The notes under the pieces: model-generated
Seen by the model: only the letters and a program-made list of their open reading frames with translations
Told to the model about the DNA's origin: nothing
Databases searched by the model: none
Translations under genes and position numbers: made by a program
From: JAPOUP01 sp965201085
Lineage (GTDB): Bacteria; Pseudomonadota; Alphaproteobacteria; Rhodobacterales; Rhodobacteraceae
DNA length: 64,000 nucleotides
Direction: 5' to 3'
Assembly (NCBI GenBank): GCA_965201085.1
Contig: CBDAVS010000016.1
Coordinates: 434,001 to 498,000, forward strand
Shown here: positions 1-8,646 of the stretch, one piece after another
Layout of the letters: the number at the start of each line of letters is the position of its first letter
Position numbering within the stretch: the stretch's first letter is position 1

Positions 1-616
1 TGTGAGCCAGAGCGATAACAAGGTCGGCACCCGCCTCTCTGAGATCTGCGGCTTCGCGGGCCGCAGCGTCGACAGCGTCAAGGATCATGACATCGCCAGG
101 GCTTGATTTGGTCAGCGTTCCGGCCGTCGTCACCCCTAGAATACCAATCTTGAAATCGCCGGCTTCTTTCATGATCGATGGCAGCGCGCCGGTCAGGATC
201 GTCCCGTCCGGCTGAATGCTGTTCGCGCTGAGAACGGGAAACTCCGCCTCGGAAATTCTCTGGCGCGCGACATCGGGGCCGAAATCATATTCGTGATTGC
301 CGACCGCCATCGCAGTCAGATCCAGCGCATTCAGCAGCTCGATCATATGGGCCCCTTCATCGAGTCCCGACATCAGCGACGGCGAAATCGTATCGCCGCC
401 GAATGTCACCAGCACATGGCCGCCTTGAGCGCGCTCATGAGCGATAACCGACGCCAAGCGCGCTGCGCCGCCACGTCCGTCATCCTCATCCATTCGATCA
501 AGATCGTTGAAATGTAAGATCGTCACAGTTTCGGAGCCGTGCGCCGGCAAGCCAGCGATAAGAGTACCGGCCGAGAACAAAGCCGCTGCTAGGCGGCCGG
601 ATATGTTCTGTTTCAT
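1..616 (-). CDS. 5'-nucleotidase / UDP-sugar hydrolase family metallophosphatase (partial, runs off window)
   Basis: The frame is open from an ATG at 616 to the window edge, giving about 205 residues of the N-terminal part. The N-terminus (MKQNISGRLAAALFSAG, then a hydrophobic stretch ending near AHGSE) is a Sec signal peptide, so the enzyme should be periplasmic. The calcineurin-like metallophosphatase blocks are visible in order: ILHFNDLDRMDE (metal-ligand Asp; the usual form is TNDLH or FNDVY), VTFGGDTISPSLMSG (GD motif), and VGNHEYDFG (GNHE-D motif). These fit 5'-nucleotidase/SoxB-like enzymes that hydrolyse nucleotides to nucleosides in the periplasm. The usual His after NDL is replaced by Asp. 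The C-terminal substrate-binding domain lies outside the window, so substrate is not assignable. A role in nucleotide salvage would fit the nucleoside transporter at 12-17 kb (inference). Confidence 0.85.
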   Translation of the reverse strand, partial: MKQNISGRLAAALFSAGTLIAGLPAHGSETVTILHFNDLDRMDEDDGRGGAARLASVIAHERAQGGHVLVTFGGDTISPSLMSGLDEGAHMIELLNALDLTAMAVGNHEYDFGPDVARQRISEAEFPVLSANSIQPDGTILTGALPSIMKEAGDFKIGILGVTTAGTLTKSSPGDVMILDAVDAAAREAADLREAGADLVIALAH

Positions 617-737
617 GATAGTCTCCATGAGTGAGTCGCTGCGACGCCTTGACATCGCAATCGGCGCAAGTCGAATGAAATTTCTGCGACGCCTCTCCGC
701 AGAATTCAGTCAACAGGCAATCAGGGACAAAACAATC

Positions 738-1110
738 CCCCATTCCACACTGAAATGCAACACTTTAGGTGGCGGGAAGCCGCGCTGCGGGCGCGGTGTC
801 CCGCGAACCGGTCGGACGACGGCGACGATCCCTACGTCGGAAACGTGGGAACGTCATGCCCGAGGGCTTGCGTCATCCGACCCACGAAGACAGATACCGG
901 AAATACGCGTCGAGGGAATGCGTCGGAGCGCGTAAGCCGACGGAAACACGCCGCGGGAAGGTCGTGGAGCGCCTTGGTGAAGGTCAGAGCCCGGACCGGA
1001 TCCCAGGCCGCCTCCAGCCAAAGGATCCGGGATAGTGGACCGTCGGCGGATATACGGCCGTATCGAGGTCGACGGGGAGGTGTCGGCGGAGGGGCGGACA
1101 CTTGACAGGA
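738..1110 (+). pseudogene. Decayed left part of an IS30-family element
   Basis: Base-by-base similarity to the left end of the IS30 copies at 8647, 48872 (reverse) and 58832 is clear. It covers the terminal CCCC-TTCC block, TGAAATGCAACAC, the GTCATGCCCGAGGG start region of the transposase, and later AAGGTCGTGG and GGATATACGGCC. Many substitutions and indels break the frame everywhere, and no right end is present. It is the oldest-looking of the four IS30 copies here. It lies about 120 bp upstream of the 5'-nucleotidase start and may have displaced that gene's promoter (inference). Confidence 0.75.
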
Positions 1111-1705
1111 CGCGCATTCCACCCCGGAAATCCTGAGCCGGACGGCGCCCAGCCGGCGGCCAGGTTGTCCACAGCTGTGCAGAACTTTCCACCACATCGT
1201 CCTTCGGATTGTTATTCATTAAGCCAGAATTACAAGGCCGGGGATTGAATTTCCGCGAATGCGTCTAGCTGATAAGTGAGCTGCAGCGGGCCGCAGGTCG
1301 AAGCAAAGTCGATTCTCCACCCATTCCATCCATGCGGAACTGGTGCGCAGCCGTTGGTGGCAGACCGTTGCATCCGGCCGCGCTCAGCGCCGACAAGCCT
1401 AGACTCGGAGAGTTGATCGCGGGCGGCAGGCACAGCACCAATGGTGAGGATTGTCCGTAAATCAATGAAATGCTGGTGAGATCGCGCCTCGCGGAGCGGA
1501 CATTGCGGTACTTCTCCGGGAAAGATCATACGCTTCAGGACAACGGCGAACCCCTGATCGTCATTCGCCAGCGACAATCGTCGGGCCGAGACCGCTCTTG
1601 CTCGAAATTCGCTCATAACCGCATCCTGAACGAAAACCCGAAGATCCAATCAACCGATACGCCTCCGAACTCCGCACCACGGGCAAGCTGTAGAATTCCA
1701 GATGT
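1111..1705. other. Stretch without a confident gene
   Basis: A 139-codon minus-strand frame (1230-1649) is open, but I recognise no family in it and its composition does not settle whether it is real. It could be the remnant of a gene disrupted by neighbouring insertions. No hairpin or regulatory motif stands out. Confidence 0.4.
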
Positions 1706-1713
1706 TGTGGTTG

Positions 1714-3104
1714 GGTCGTGTCGCGAGTTTGGTGGAAATTCAAAAACGGTGTAATCTCCGGGTGAACCCAACCACCCAACCGGCGGCCGGAGGCGCCAGA
1801 GGAGGAGACCACACCATGCAACGGACCACATCCGGCACCGAACTTTCGCCGGAGGCATTCGACGGAGGCCTCGATCCGGTCGAGGACCGGCTCCGGTCGA
1901 ACGTCCGCGGCACGGTCGAGGCGGTTTTCGGGGAGGGGCTCCCGGACTTCCCCGGCCGCCACCGGCGCGGGGACGGGGAGGTGAAGGACTGCCGTCACGG
2001 CCACCGCGACCGGCGGATCACCGGGACGTTCGGGACGGAGACGGTCAGCGTGCCCCGCGCCCGGATCCGGGACGCGGACGGCGGGGACACGGAATGGCGC
2101 TCGAAGGCGCTGCCCCTGCTACCGGCGCATGACGGAAAAGGCCGAGGCCCCGATCGCTTTGGTCCACCTGTCCGGCACGGACACGCGCCGGGTGAGGCGG
2201 GCGCTTCTCGCGCTGTTCAAGGGGGCCGTCAGCAGGGACGCGGTCAGTCGCGCCCGGCGCCGGGTCGGATCGGACCGGGACGCCTGGTGCCGGCGCAGCC
2301 TGGCCGAAGGGGACATCGTCCGCCTGATCCTGGACAGCACGGTCATGAAGACCCGGATCGACGGAAAGGCGACGGACGTCTCGGTCCTGGCCGCCGTCGG
2401 TGTGCGCCGTGACGGCCATAAGGTCCTGCTTTCGTCAGGAAAGACGGGCGGAGAGGGCACCGCCGCGTGGAGCCGGTTCCCGGCCGGTCCCGACGCGCGC
2501 GGCCTCAGGCGGCCGGGGTTCGTCATCGTTGATGGCGCGCCCGGTCCCGAGGCCGCGCTCACCAGGCTATGGGGCGGGGATCCGCCGGTCCAGCGCCGCA
2601 CGGTCCACAGGCACCGCAACCTGCCGGGCCACGCCCCGAAGCGCCTGCACGGGGAGACCGGCGGTGACTGCCGCGACATGATCCACGCCGGGACCGCGGA
2701 GGAGATCCAGCGCCGCCGCAGGGCGTTCCCCGGGAAGTGGCGGAAAAGTGTCGGGCCGTCGCCGACGGCCTGGAGGAGGCCGGCGACCGGCCGTTCACCT
2801 TCACCCGGCTCGACCCGACGCGGTGGAGACCGGCGCGGACGACCAACGCCATCGGGAGGCTCAACGGCGGGTTCCGGAGGCGGATAAGGACGCGGACGCC
2901 GCTGCCCTGCGCGGAGACGGTGCCCATGCTTCCGTGGGCGCTTCCGGCCTCCGGCCGGATCCGGATGCGAAAGGTCGATGGCTGGCGGACCCTGTCCCTG
3001 CCGGCCGGGCCCGTCACCCCTGACCTCGCCGCCTGATCGGGCGAAACCATGCTCACCCGGTGATTGCACCGTTTTCGAATTTCCACCAAACTCGCGACAC
3101 GACC
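1714..3104 (+). mobile_element. IS256-family insertion sequence, 1391 bp, with exact target duplication
   Basis: The ends are inverted repeats of about 35 bp: the left end begins GGTCGTGTCGCGAGTTTGGT and the right end reads its reverse complement, with few mismatches. The element is flanked by an identical 8-bp direct repeat, TGTGGTTG, at 1706-1713 and 3105-3112. Eight to nine base pairs is the duplication size known for IS256. The intact target duplication shows that the element inserted here as a unit and has not recombined since, although its transposase is broken. Confidence 0.9.
1816..3036 (+). pseudogene. IS256-family (mutator-type) transposase, frame-disrupted
   Basis: Three successive plus-strand frames carry one protein. 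Residues from 1816 to about 2120 hold the N-terminal region. A second frame (2129 to about 2740) holds LILDSTVMKTRIDGKATDV and VIVDGAPGPEAAL, typical of IS256-type DDE transposases. The third (2737-3036) has RTTNAIGRLNGGFRRRI and a C-terminal MLPWALPASGRI-like stretch. Two frameshifts, near 2120 and near 2740, separate the pieces, so no full-length enzyme can be made unless the shifts are programmed. Programmed shifting is not usual for IS256. Long antisense frames over this GC-rich region are artefacts. Confidence 0.85.
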
Positions 3105-3297
3105 TGTGGTTGACGCGAAAAAGATAACCTATCACAAGATGTCGGCGGGACTATGCAGACATCGCATCTCATTTCTGTGAATCGCGACTCTCTCGATCTA
3201 TAGAAACCTGAATGTGAACTGGTCGGCAGGACCGGGAAACCTATAGGAGGCTGTCATTTTCGTTCAACTTGATCCAAATCTCGCCCCGCAGGGCAGC

Positions 3298-4335
3298 ATG
3301 GCTGGCAGATCGCTCACCTTTCCAGGCGGAATTGAAGATATATGGGAGATGTTGAAATCGACATGTCCTGCACTTTTGGCGGTGCCGATCATTCCGTCTT
3401 TGCCATTTGTCGCCGCCACCGTCTTACGCATGCTAAACGATACGCCGACGACGCAAATTCTGTTTTTTGCAGCAGAATATTCCTGCTCGATCTGGCTGAT
3501 CTTGGCGGTCTGCCATTATGTCGTCGTCGTCGGACGGAACGAGCGGGCTCATCCGTTCCGCTCCGCCGCGATATCGCTGACCAGACTTCCACATGGGTTG
3601 TCGGTCGGCGTTCTGATCTGGCTGCTGTTCGGAGGAGGTGTGTTTCTTCTTGTCATTCCGGGCCTGTGGATACTTTCCGCGCTTTTCCTTGCAATGCCGG
3701 CTCTTGTCATGGAACGCATCGGCCCAAGCAAGGCAATTCGCCGTGCTTTGATTCTTTCAGCCGGCAACCGCTTGGCGCCGATGCTGGTGCTGGCAACGGT
3801 CATCGGACTCAATCTGGGGCTGCTCGCCGCTATGTACACCCTTTCTATTCCTAGGCTGAGCTTCGATGTCGAATATATCACGGCGGCGGGAAGTCCCAAA
3901 GAAGGACCGCAACTGGGGCTGGCATGGTCGGCGCTGGCGGCTGGCCCATGGATCACGACCCTCTACTGGATCGGAGTCGCCTTAATGATGATCCTGCTCT
4001 TTTCCCCTGCGGCGGTCCTTATTCTGACCGCTGCCCTCACAGGCTTGGCGTTGCACGGCCACAGCATAGCTGACCTGCGGAATTTGGTGAAGGTCCGCTT
4101 CTTTGCGGTCTGCCAGCATCTGCGCCTGATCATTGTTGTCACGGCGATTTCCTCCTTCACCGTCGCCTCGGGTTATCTGGCCGCCAATCTTACAACGCTT
4201 GGCCGGTTTTACCCCGACAGCATCCTGCCCGGCCTTGAGTTGATACCGGCTTGGGCAGGCTGGATGTTCAGCCAAGGAATTTGGGGAATGTATATGGCCG
4301 TTTCCTATCTGACACTGACCGGGGACAGACCATAG
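3298..4335 (+). CDS. Multi-pass inner-membrane protein, YciC / GDPD-membrane-domain-like
   Basis: A 345-residue protein with about six to eight hydrophobic helices across its whole length. The stretch IPGLWILSALFLAMPALVME, followed by RIGPSKAIRRALILSAGNR, is the characteristic element of the YciC/UPF0259 and glycerophosphodiester phosphodiesterase membrane-domain superfamily (a hydrophobic segment, then P-x-x-x-x-E-x-x-G-x-x-x-A-x-x-R-x-x-x-L). The function of these proteins is not established. They are integral membrane proteins of unknown role, and this one lacks any fused phosphodiesterase domain. The gene stands alone between the IS256 element and decayed IS fragments. The ATG at 3298 follows GGGCAGC, a weak ribosome-binding site. 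It appears intact. Confidence 0.65.
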   Translation: MAGRSLTFPGGIEDIWEMLKSTCPALLAVPIIPSLPFVAATVLRMLNDTPTTQILFFAAEYSCSIWLILAVCHYVVVVGRNERAHPFRSAAISLTRLPHGLSVGVLIWLLFGGGVFLLVIPGLWILSALFLAMPALVMERIGPSKAIRRALILSAGNRLAPMLVLATVIGLNLGLLAAMYTLSIPRLSFDVEYITAAGSPKEGPQLGLAWSALAAGPWITTLYWIGVALMMILLFSPAAVLILTAALTGLALHGHSIADLRNLVKVRFFAVCQHLRLIIVVTAISSFTVASGYLAANLTTLGRFYPDSILPGLELIPAWAGWMFSQGIWGMYMAVSYLTLTGDRP

Positions 4336-4444
4336 AGATGCCCGCAAAGGGCATGCTCGTTCTTGAGCAAATTCTGTTGGCTCAGTTTACAGTTCGCTTG
4401 CGCACTATGGCATGATGCATTGACTATCGGACGGAGTGCGAGTG

Positions 4445-4860
4445 ATGGATAGCCGACTGTTCCAGAAGTGGCTGTCAGGCGTTGACCGGCTCGACGCGGG
4501 GCGACGCCGGGAGCCAGAGACGGTTCCTGAGGGCGGTGCGGTGCCCTTCGGCTTCGCCTGCCGCCATCGAGGCTGGGGTTGACAGGGATGGCCCCCATGA
4601 AGCGATGGATCGGACGCCGAAGCGTCAGGACCGCATCGGGCGGGGCCTGGCTAGAAGGCGCCTCGGGGACGGCGCCCCGGTTGTCCGCGATCTTGCCTCC
4701 GTCTGTCCGGAGGGACGCCGCCCGCCGGCCAGGTTCGGGCATTCGCGGGACGGCGGGGCGGGCAGGAAGCGGACCGAGTTCCGGTCGATGCGCGACCGGG
4801 ACGGCTGTCCGGTGGCGGCGGAGGTCTTCGAGGGCAATGTCGCGGACCCGGCGACGGGGC
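4445..4860 (+). pseudogene. Fused remnants of IS1595-like and IS1634-family transposases
   Basis: The first part (about 4445-4570) reads MDSRLFQKWLSGVDRLDAG, then the frame breaks. This resembles the N-terminus of IS1595/ISXO2-type transposases. From about 4612 a second frame reads KRQDRIGRGLARRRLGDGAP, then FGHSRDGGAGRK and MRDRDGCPVAAEVFEGNVAD, which is the diagnostic core of IS1634-family transposases. Both pieces are short and full of changes, and no terminal repeats were found. This is IS debris formed by nested insertion and deletion. Confidence 0.7.
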
Positions 4861-5310
4861 CCAGTAGCCGCCGAGGCAGCCGGCGCGGATGTCGGAATCC
4901 GCCCGGCGCAATCGTGCCGGCGAGGGCTGGCCCGGCCGGCGACCGGCGGCGTGAAGCCTTCCACCCGCTCGGGGCGCGGCTGCAGCCCCGCTCCCGGCAA
5001 ACACCACCCGGTTCATTGAAATTGGTGGAATAATCAAAGCGATGCCTGATGACCCTTGAGGAACTTCATGTTAAACTGATCTTTATCTGTCAAAGTCATG
5101 GATTTTCCTTTTGGAACGGTGGGTTTCGGCGATGCCGGCCTGTCACGGCACTGGCAACGGTTTTCGGGTTTGACGGCGAACGGTTCGAACGTGCGCCGCC
5201 GGAGCGTGGGCCGGTGCGACAGCATCATCGCGCTGTCCTGGTTCCGGCTTGGCGGCCGCGCCTCGTTCGGTGTCAGGGTCGCCGGATCCTCGGTCAGGGC
5301 GCGTAGGTTA
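4861..5310. other. Stretch without a recognisable gene
   Basis: GC-rich debris continues from the IS1634 fragment to about 5030, then gives way to sequence of host-like composition. Open frames exist on both strands (for example 5034-5486 minus), but none shows a family signature and they cross recognisable IS ends. I see no gene here. Confidence 0.5.
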
Positions 5311-5346
5311 GTGTCCGCCAGAAAACCGCCAGGCTGCGGTTTTTTG
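5311..5346 (+). repeat. Solo left end of the ISNCY-type element
   Basis: GTGTCCGCCAGAAAACCGCC followed by AGGCTGCGGTTTTTT matches the left terminus of the ISNCY-type copies at 32788, 37819 and 49537. The rest of the element is missing. A fold-back repeat follows three bases later. Confidence 0.8.
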
Positions 5347-5349
5347 GGA

Positions 5350-5453
5350 CCCCACTTCCAGTCCGAAATGCAACACCGGCCCGTCTCCGGAGCGAGGGGG
5401 TGGCCCCGAGCGGAGGAGGCGGGCCGGTGTTGCATTTCGGACTGGAAGTGGGG
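5350..5453. repeat. 104-bp fold-back element built from IS30 right ends (MITE-like)
   Basis: The segment is a near-perfect palindrome. It begins CCCCACTTCCAGTCCGAAAT and ends with the exact reverse complement, ATTTCGGACTGGAAGTGGGG. The inner arms contain the CAACACCGGCCCG hairpin found at the right end of every IS30 copy in this window (for example 47495 onward). Both outer ends are therefore IS30 right-end termini, with no coding sequence between. It abuts the solo ISNCY end and stops 11 bp before the stop codon of the acyltransferase gene. As RNA it would form a long hairpin that could act as a terminator for that operon (inference). Confidence 0.8.
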
Positions 5454-5463
5454 CGAATATACT

Positions 5464-6600
5464 CTAGCGGCGTTTGCGCGGCCCATTCAAGACATTGCCG
5501 ATCACCGTGTAACGGACACCCAATTGATAGGTGATCATAAGGATTCCGATAACAGCTGCGAGAACGACGATTAACTTCAGATGGGCGTTGATCGGCTGAT
5601 CGACAATCAGGTAATGGAGGGCAGCGATGAGCGGGAAATGACAGATATAAAACCAGTAGGACGCGTCCGATGCGTAGCGGACCCAGAACCGTTCCTTAAC
5701 CGCGATTAGCCGAAACAGTCCGATCATCCCGAAACACATCAGCCACGCGAATGTCGCCAAGAGCGCGGAGTTGGCGAGATCGACGCCGAACGGAACCGGA
5801 TCCATGCTGTGCACGGCGAACAACGTCGCCAGTCCTGCTGGGAAGACGAGGATCAGTGCCGGTGCGAGAGCGCCTGCCCAGAGGCGCCGCATAGCGGTTT
5901 CTGTCTGATAGAAATAGACGCCGATGACGAAGAAGATCGCGTTGTAGATCAGCACTCTGGGAGCTGGGAAAAAATAATCCAACAGATCCGCGCCGAAGGC
6001 CTTTTGCGTCATCGAATACTGAACTGTGATCGTGAAAGGGATCAGCAGCAGCCAAAAACGGCTGCGGAAGCGCAACCCGAGTTCGAACGCCAGAACGACA
6101 AGCACGGTAAAGATCAGAAGATGCCATAGAAACCATAGATATTTCGGTCCTTCTAACCAACTGGTCAGCCAAATCCGCAATTCCAGAGGCATCGGAATTA
6201 ACAGGGCTTCGGTGAGCGGAATCACGGTGAACAGGCAGACCGCGAGCGGCAAGGCGATCCGAATTAACCGGTGTTTGAGCAGACCCTTCCAACCTCGTCG
6301 ATTCCACAGCATCGCGGCGAAAAATCCGCTCAGCAAAAAGAAGACAGGCATCCGGAAGCCATGAATGAACGCGAAAAGATAGACATAAATGTTGCGGGAA
6401 GGGTCAGTTCGATCAACCCATGCGTCGCTTACAATCCACAAATCTGTCGGCAGAAGAAACAACAGACCGTGCAGAACGATTCCCAAAAACATCGCGGTCG
6501 CCCGCAAAGCATCCAGATCATGGAACCGCTTCGACGCGATACCGCCTTCAGAAACCGGTTTCTCCGCCCCGAGGCGACGGAACTGTTCAACAGGCGTCAT
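5464..6600 (-). CDS. Membrane acyltransferase, acyltransferase-3 / OpgC-like family
   Basis: A 378-residue integral membrane protein with about ten hydrophobic segments. Near residue 25 it has RFHDLDALRATAMFLGIVLH, the D-x-L-R-x-x-A-x-x-x-G-x-x-x-H start typical of the acyltransferase-3 family. This is followed by MPVFFLLSGFFAAMLW and, later, WFLWHLLIF and FYICHFPLI. Family members transfer acyl or succinyl groups to sugars, glucans, lipids or small molecules at the inner membrane, and substrate cannot be read from sequence. The start codon overlaps the stop of the upstream GOLPH3-P450 gene in an ATGA, so the two are translationally coupled and probably act on the same product. The gene is intact and ends just before the IS30-derived palindrome. 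Confidence 0.85.
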   Translation of the reverse strand: MTPVEQFRRLGAEKPVSEGGIASKRFHDLDALRATAMFLGIVLHGLLFLLPTDLWIVSDAWVDRTDPSRNIYVYLFAFIHGFRMPVFFLLSGFFAAMLWNRRGWKGLLKHRLIRIALPLAVCLFTVIPLTEALLIPMPLELRIWLTSWLEGPKYLWFLWHLLIFTVLVVLAFELGLRFRSRFWLLLIPFTITVQYSMTQKAFGADLLDYFFPAPRVLIYNAIFFVIGVYFYQTETAMRRLWAGALAPALILVFPAGLATLFAVHSMDPVPFGVDLANSALLATFAWLMCFGMIGLFRLIAVKERFWVRYASDASYWFYICHFPLIAALHYLIVDQPINAHLKLIVVLAAVIGILMITYQLGVRYTVIGNVLNGPRKRR

Positions 6601-8576
6601 GCCGGGACTGACGATCGCAATCCAGTCATCCGGAACCCGAATTTTCCGGCAGGACGGGTGACGGGCTTGAATCTGACCTTCAATTCATAATCGGGTGGAT
6701 CGAGTTCAAAATCCGCCTCGCGGACAATCGTCAGGATGGTCAGAGCCAGCTGAACCTCGGCAAAACCGGCTCCGATGCATCGATGCAATCCGCCTCCGAA
6801 CGGCACATAAATTCCGGTCTGCCTGTCCTCGGCGCGCCCATCGAGATAACGTTCAATGTCGAATTTTTCGGGTTCGGGAAAAAACTCCGGCAAAAAATGC
6901 GTGGCGAAGGCGGCCCAGTGGATTTCAATGCCGACAGGAAGCTTATACCCGGCGAAATTTAGAGAGGACATCACTTCACGGGTCAGATTGGGCGCGAGAG
7001 GACATAACCTCAAGGCCTCTTTGATCAGCCGGTGAATGACATCCAGTTCCCGCAGCGCGGCGGGAGTCGGGATTCCGTCAGCGAATGCCATATCGGCCTC
7101 GGCCCTGACTTTCGCCATGAGTACGGGATCCTTCATCAGATAATATAACAGAAACGAACCCATCTGTCCGACAGTGTCGATCGCAGTGAAATAAGGCGCG
7201 AACGCGCTCGCCCGAAGGCGCAGTTCGGACATATAAACCGGGTCATTATGATGGAGCTCCAACAGGTCGTCGATGATGTCGGTCCGTCGGTTTCGTTTAG
7301 ACATCTGATGGTCTCGAAAAACCTTTTGAAGCAAGTTTTCGACATTGCGCAGGCTGCGGCTACGGCTGCGGGCATACAAAGTCCGGAACCCTTTGAAAAC
7401 GTTCTGCACCATCAGGATCTTGAACAGCTCGTCGATGTCGTGAACATGTTCCAGCACTGACGCGCCTGTCACGAGCACAGCCAACTGCTCAACAAACAGC
7501 TGCTGAAGGCGGTAATTCCCGGATATCCGTTTGTTCACTGGCCATGTGCGAATCAATTTTCTCGCCAATTCGACCGCGGTTTCAAAATTTTTCTCAAAAT
7601 GAGCGGCGGAAAACTTGTCCTTCATTTCCCGGCGCATCCGGGCATGATCGGTACCGTTCATGCTCAAAATAATGTCTTCGCCGAGCGTTTCGCGCATCGA
7701 CTCCCTCAAAGTCCGCGATGTCCAGAAATGGAAACGTTCGCGGCGCATCATCAACCTGTTGGCCTCAGGTCCGCATAGTACGACGAATTCTCGGCCCAAT
7801 ATGCGGATACGAAAGACCGGACCGTGAATCTGATATTGTTCGGCGTAGAATTGATTGAGGTCTCTCAGGGTGTCGAGAGTGTTTCCGAGGATCGGAATGC
7901 CCTTGACCAACGGTATGTCATCAGGCGGCCGCTCCTCCGCGCGCGAGCGGATACGGACAGCCCGAACCTCCCTCGAAACCGCGCTGATGATCGGATCGAG
8001 CTTGCCGTAGAGTCCGATGCGTTCGCGAACCGAAGACAGCTCCCTCGCCTCCAGGAGATGAGGGAAGATCTCGCATGCATTGGCCAAACCGATGAGCGCC
8101 GCATCCGTCGGATCAGGCACCGCATCCTCGAACAGTGTCTTCATGATCCGAAGTTTGACATCTTCGCGCAAGACCCCATCCACGCCGGCATATTTCCGGA
8201 CCCTACGGGACCGTTGGGTCCGGAACACCCCGCCATCCTCCTTCGGTTCAGCAAGCACATCCCGATGCACCAGCCGGGCGACCACGGTGTCGCAGATGTC
8301 CTGGCCTCTATCGGAAAGATGCAAGACCCACTCAGCGGGGCTTTTCTTCTGGTCCCCGGCGGCGACTTCCTCAAGGATCGGATCCAACAGATCATTGCCG
8401 ATGGGAGAAGGGTCGAGAACACTCAGGGATTCGAGATCCGTGTCGATGCGTCCTTCGAGCTGCAGTTCCATAAGAACCGCGCCGACCAGCACGCAATCGA
8501 GATTGTCGATGGGGATGGGATACAAATGACCGTTTCGGTCATCTAACAGGAGGAGAAAGAGTTCTTCAGTAATCAT
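6597..8576 (-). CDS. GOLPH3/GPP34-domain and cytochrome P450 fusion protein
   Basis: A 659-residue protein. Residues 1-190 match the GPP34 (Golgi phosphoprotein 3-like) fold: MITEELFLLLLDDRNGHLYP, then LVGAVLMELQLEGRI, VLDPSPIGNDLLD and SPAEWVLHL. Residues about 200-659 are a cytochrome P450. They show the proline-rich hinge IPLVKGIPILGN, the I-helix motif FTAIDTVG, the E-x-x-R motif KEALRL near 523, and the haem loop FGGGLHRCIG with its Cys ligand at about 600. GPP34 domains bind phosphoinositide membranes in eukaryotes; in bacteria their role is unknown. Tethering a P450 to a membrane is inference. I chose ATG 8576 because the longer frame runs into the IS30 terminus. The gene is coupled by ATGA to the downstream acyltransferase. 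An IS30 end lies 70 bp upstream. Confidence 0.9.
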   Translation of the reverse strand: MITEELFLLLLDDRNGHLYPIPIDNLDCVLVGAVLMELQLEGRIDTDLESLSVLDPSPIGNDLLDPILEEVAAGDQKKSPAEWVLHLSDRGQDICDTVVARLVHRDVLAEPKEDGGVFRTQRSRRVRKYAGVDGVLREDVKLRIMKTLFEDAVPDPTDAALIGLANACEIFPHLLEARELSSVRERIGLYGKLDPIISAVSREVRAVRIRSRAEERPPDDIPLVKGIPILGNTLDTLRDLNQFYAEQYQIHGPVFRIRILGREFVVLCGPEANRLMMRRERFHFWTSRTLRESMRETLGEDIILSMNGTDHARMRREMKDKFSAAHFEKNFETAVELARKLIRTWPVNKRISGNYRLQQLFVEQLAVLVTGASVLEHVHDIDELFKILMVQNVFKGFRTLYARSRSRSLRNVENLLQKVFRDHQMSKRNRRTDIIDDLLELHHNDPVYMSELRLRASAFAPYFTAIDTVGQMGSFLLYYLMKDPVLMAKVRAEADMAFADGIPTPAALRELDVIHRLIKEALRLCPLAPNLTREVMSSLNFAGYKLPVGIEIHWAAFATHFLPEFFPEPEKFDIERYLDGRAEDRQTGIYVPFGGGLHRCIGAGFAEVQLALTILTIVREADFELDPPDYELKVRFKPVTRPAGKFGFRMTGLRSSVPA

Positions 8577-8646
8577 TGTCTGAATGATCCGTTCCAGAGC
8601 AACGCTGCTGATTGGAAAATTAACCTGCCGGACCGCGATTCGCAAC

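Noticed and set aside
1230..1649. 139-codon minus-strand ORF
   Set aside because: No recognisable domain, lies between IS remnants; kept only as an unexplained stretch.
2119..3135. 338-codon minus-strand ORF across the IS256 element
   Set aside because: Antisense to the transposase in GC-rich DNA; crosses the element end and has no family signature.
4336..5037. Overlapping ORFs on both strands (4305-5000 minus, 4482-5033 plus)
   Set aside because: Accidental frames over decayed IS1595/IS1634 sequence.
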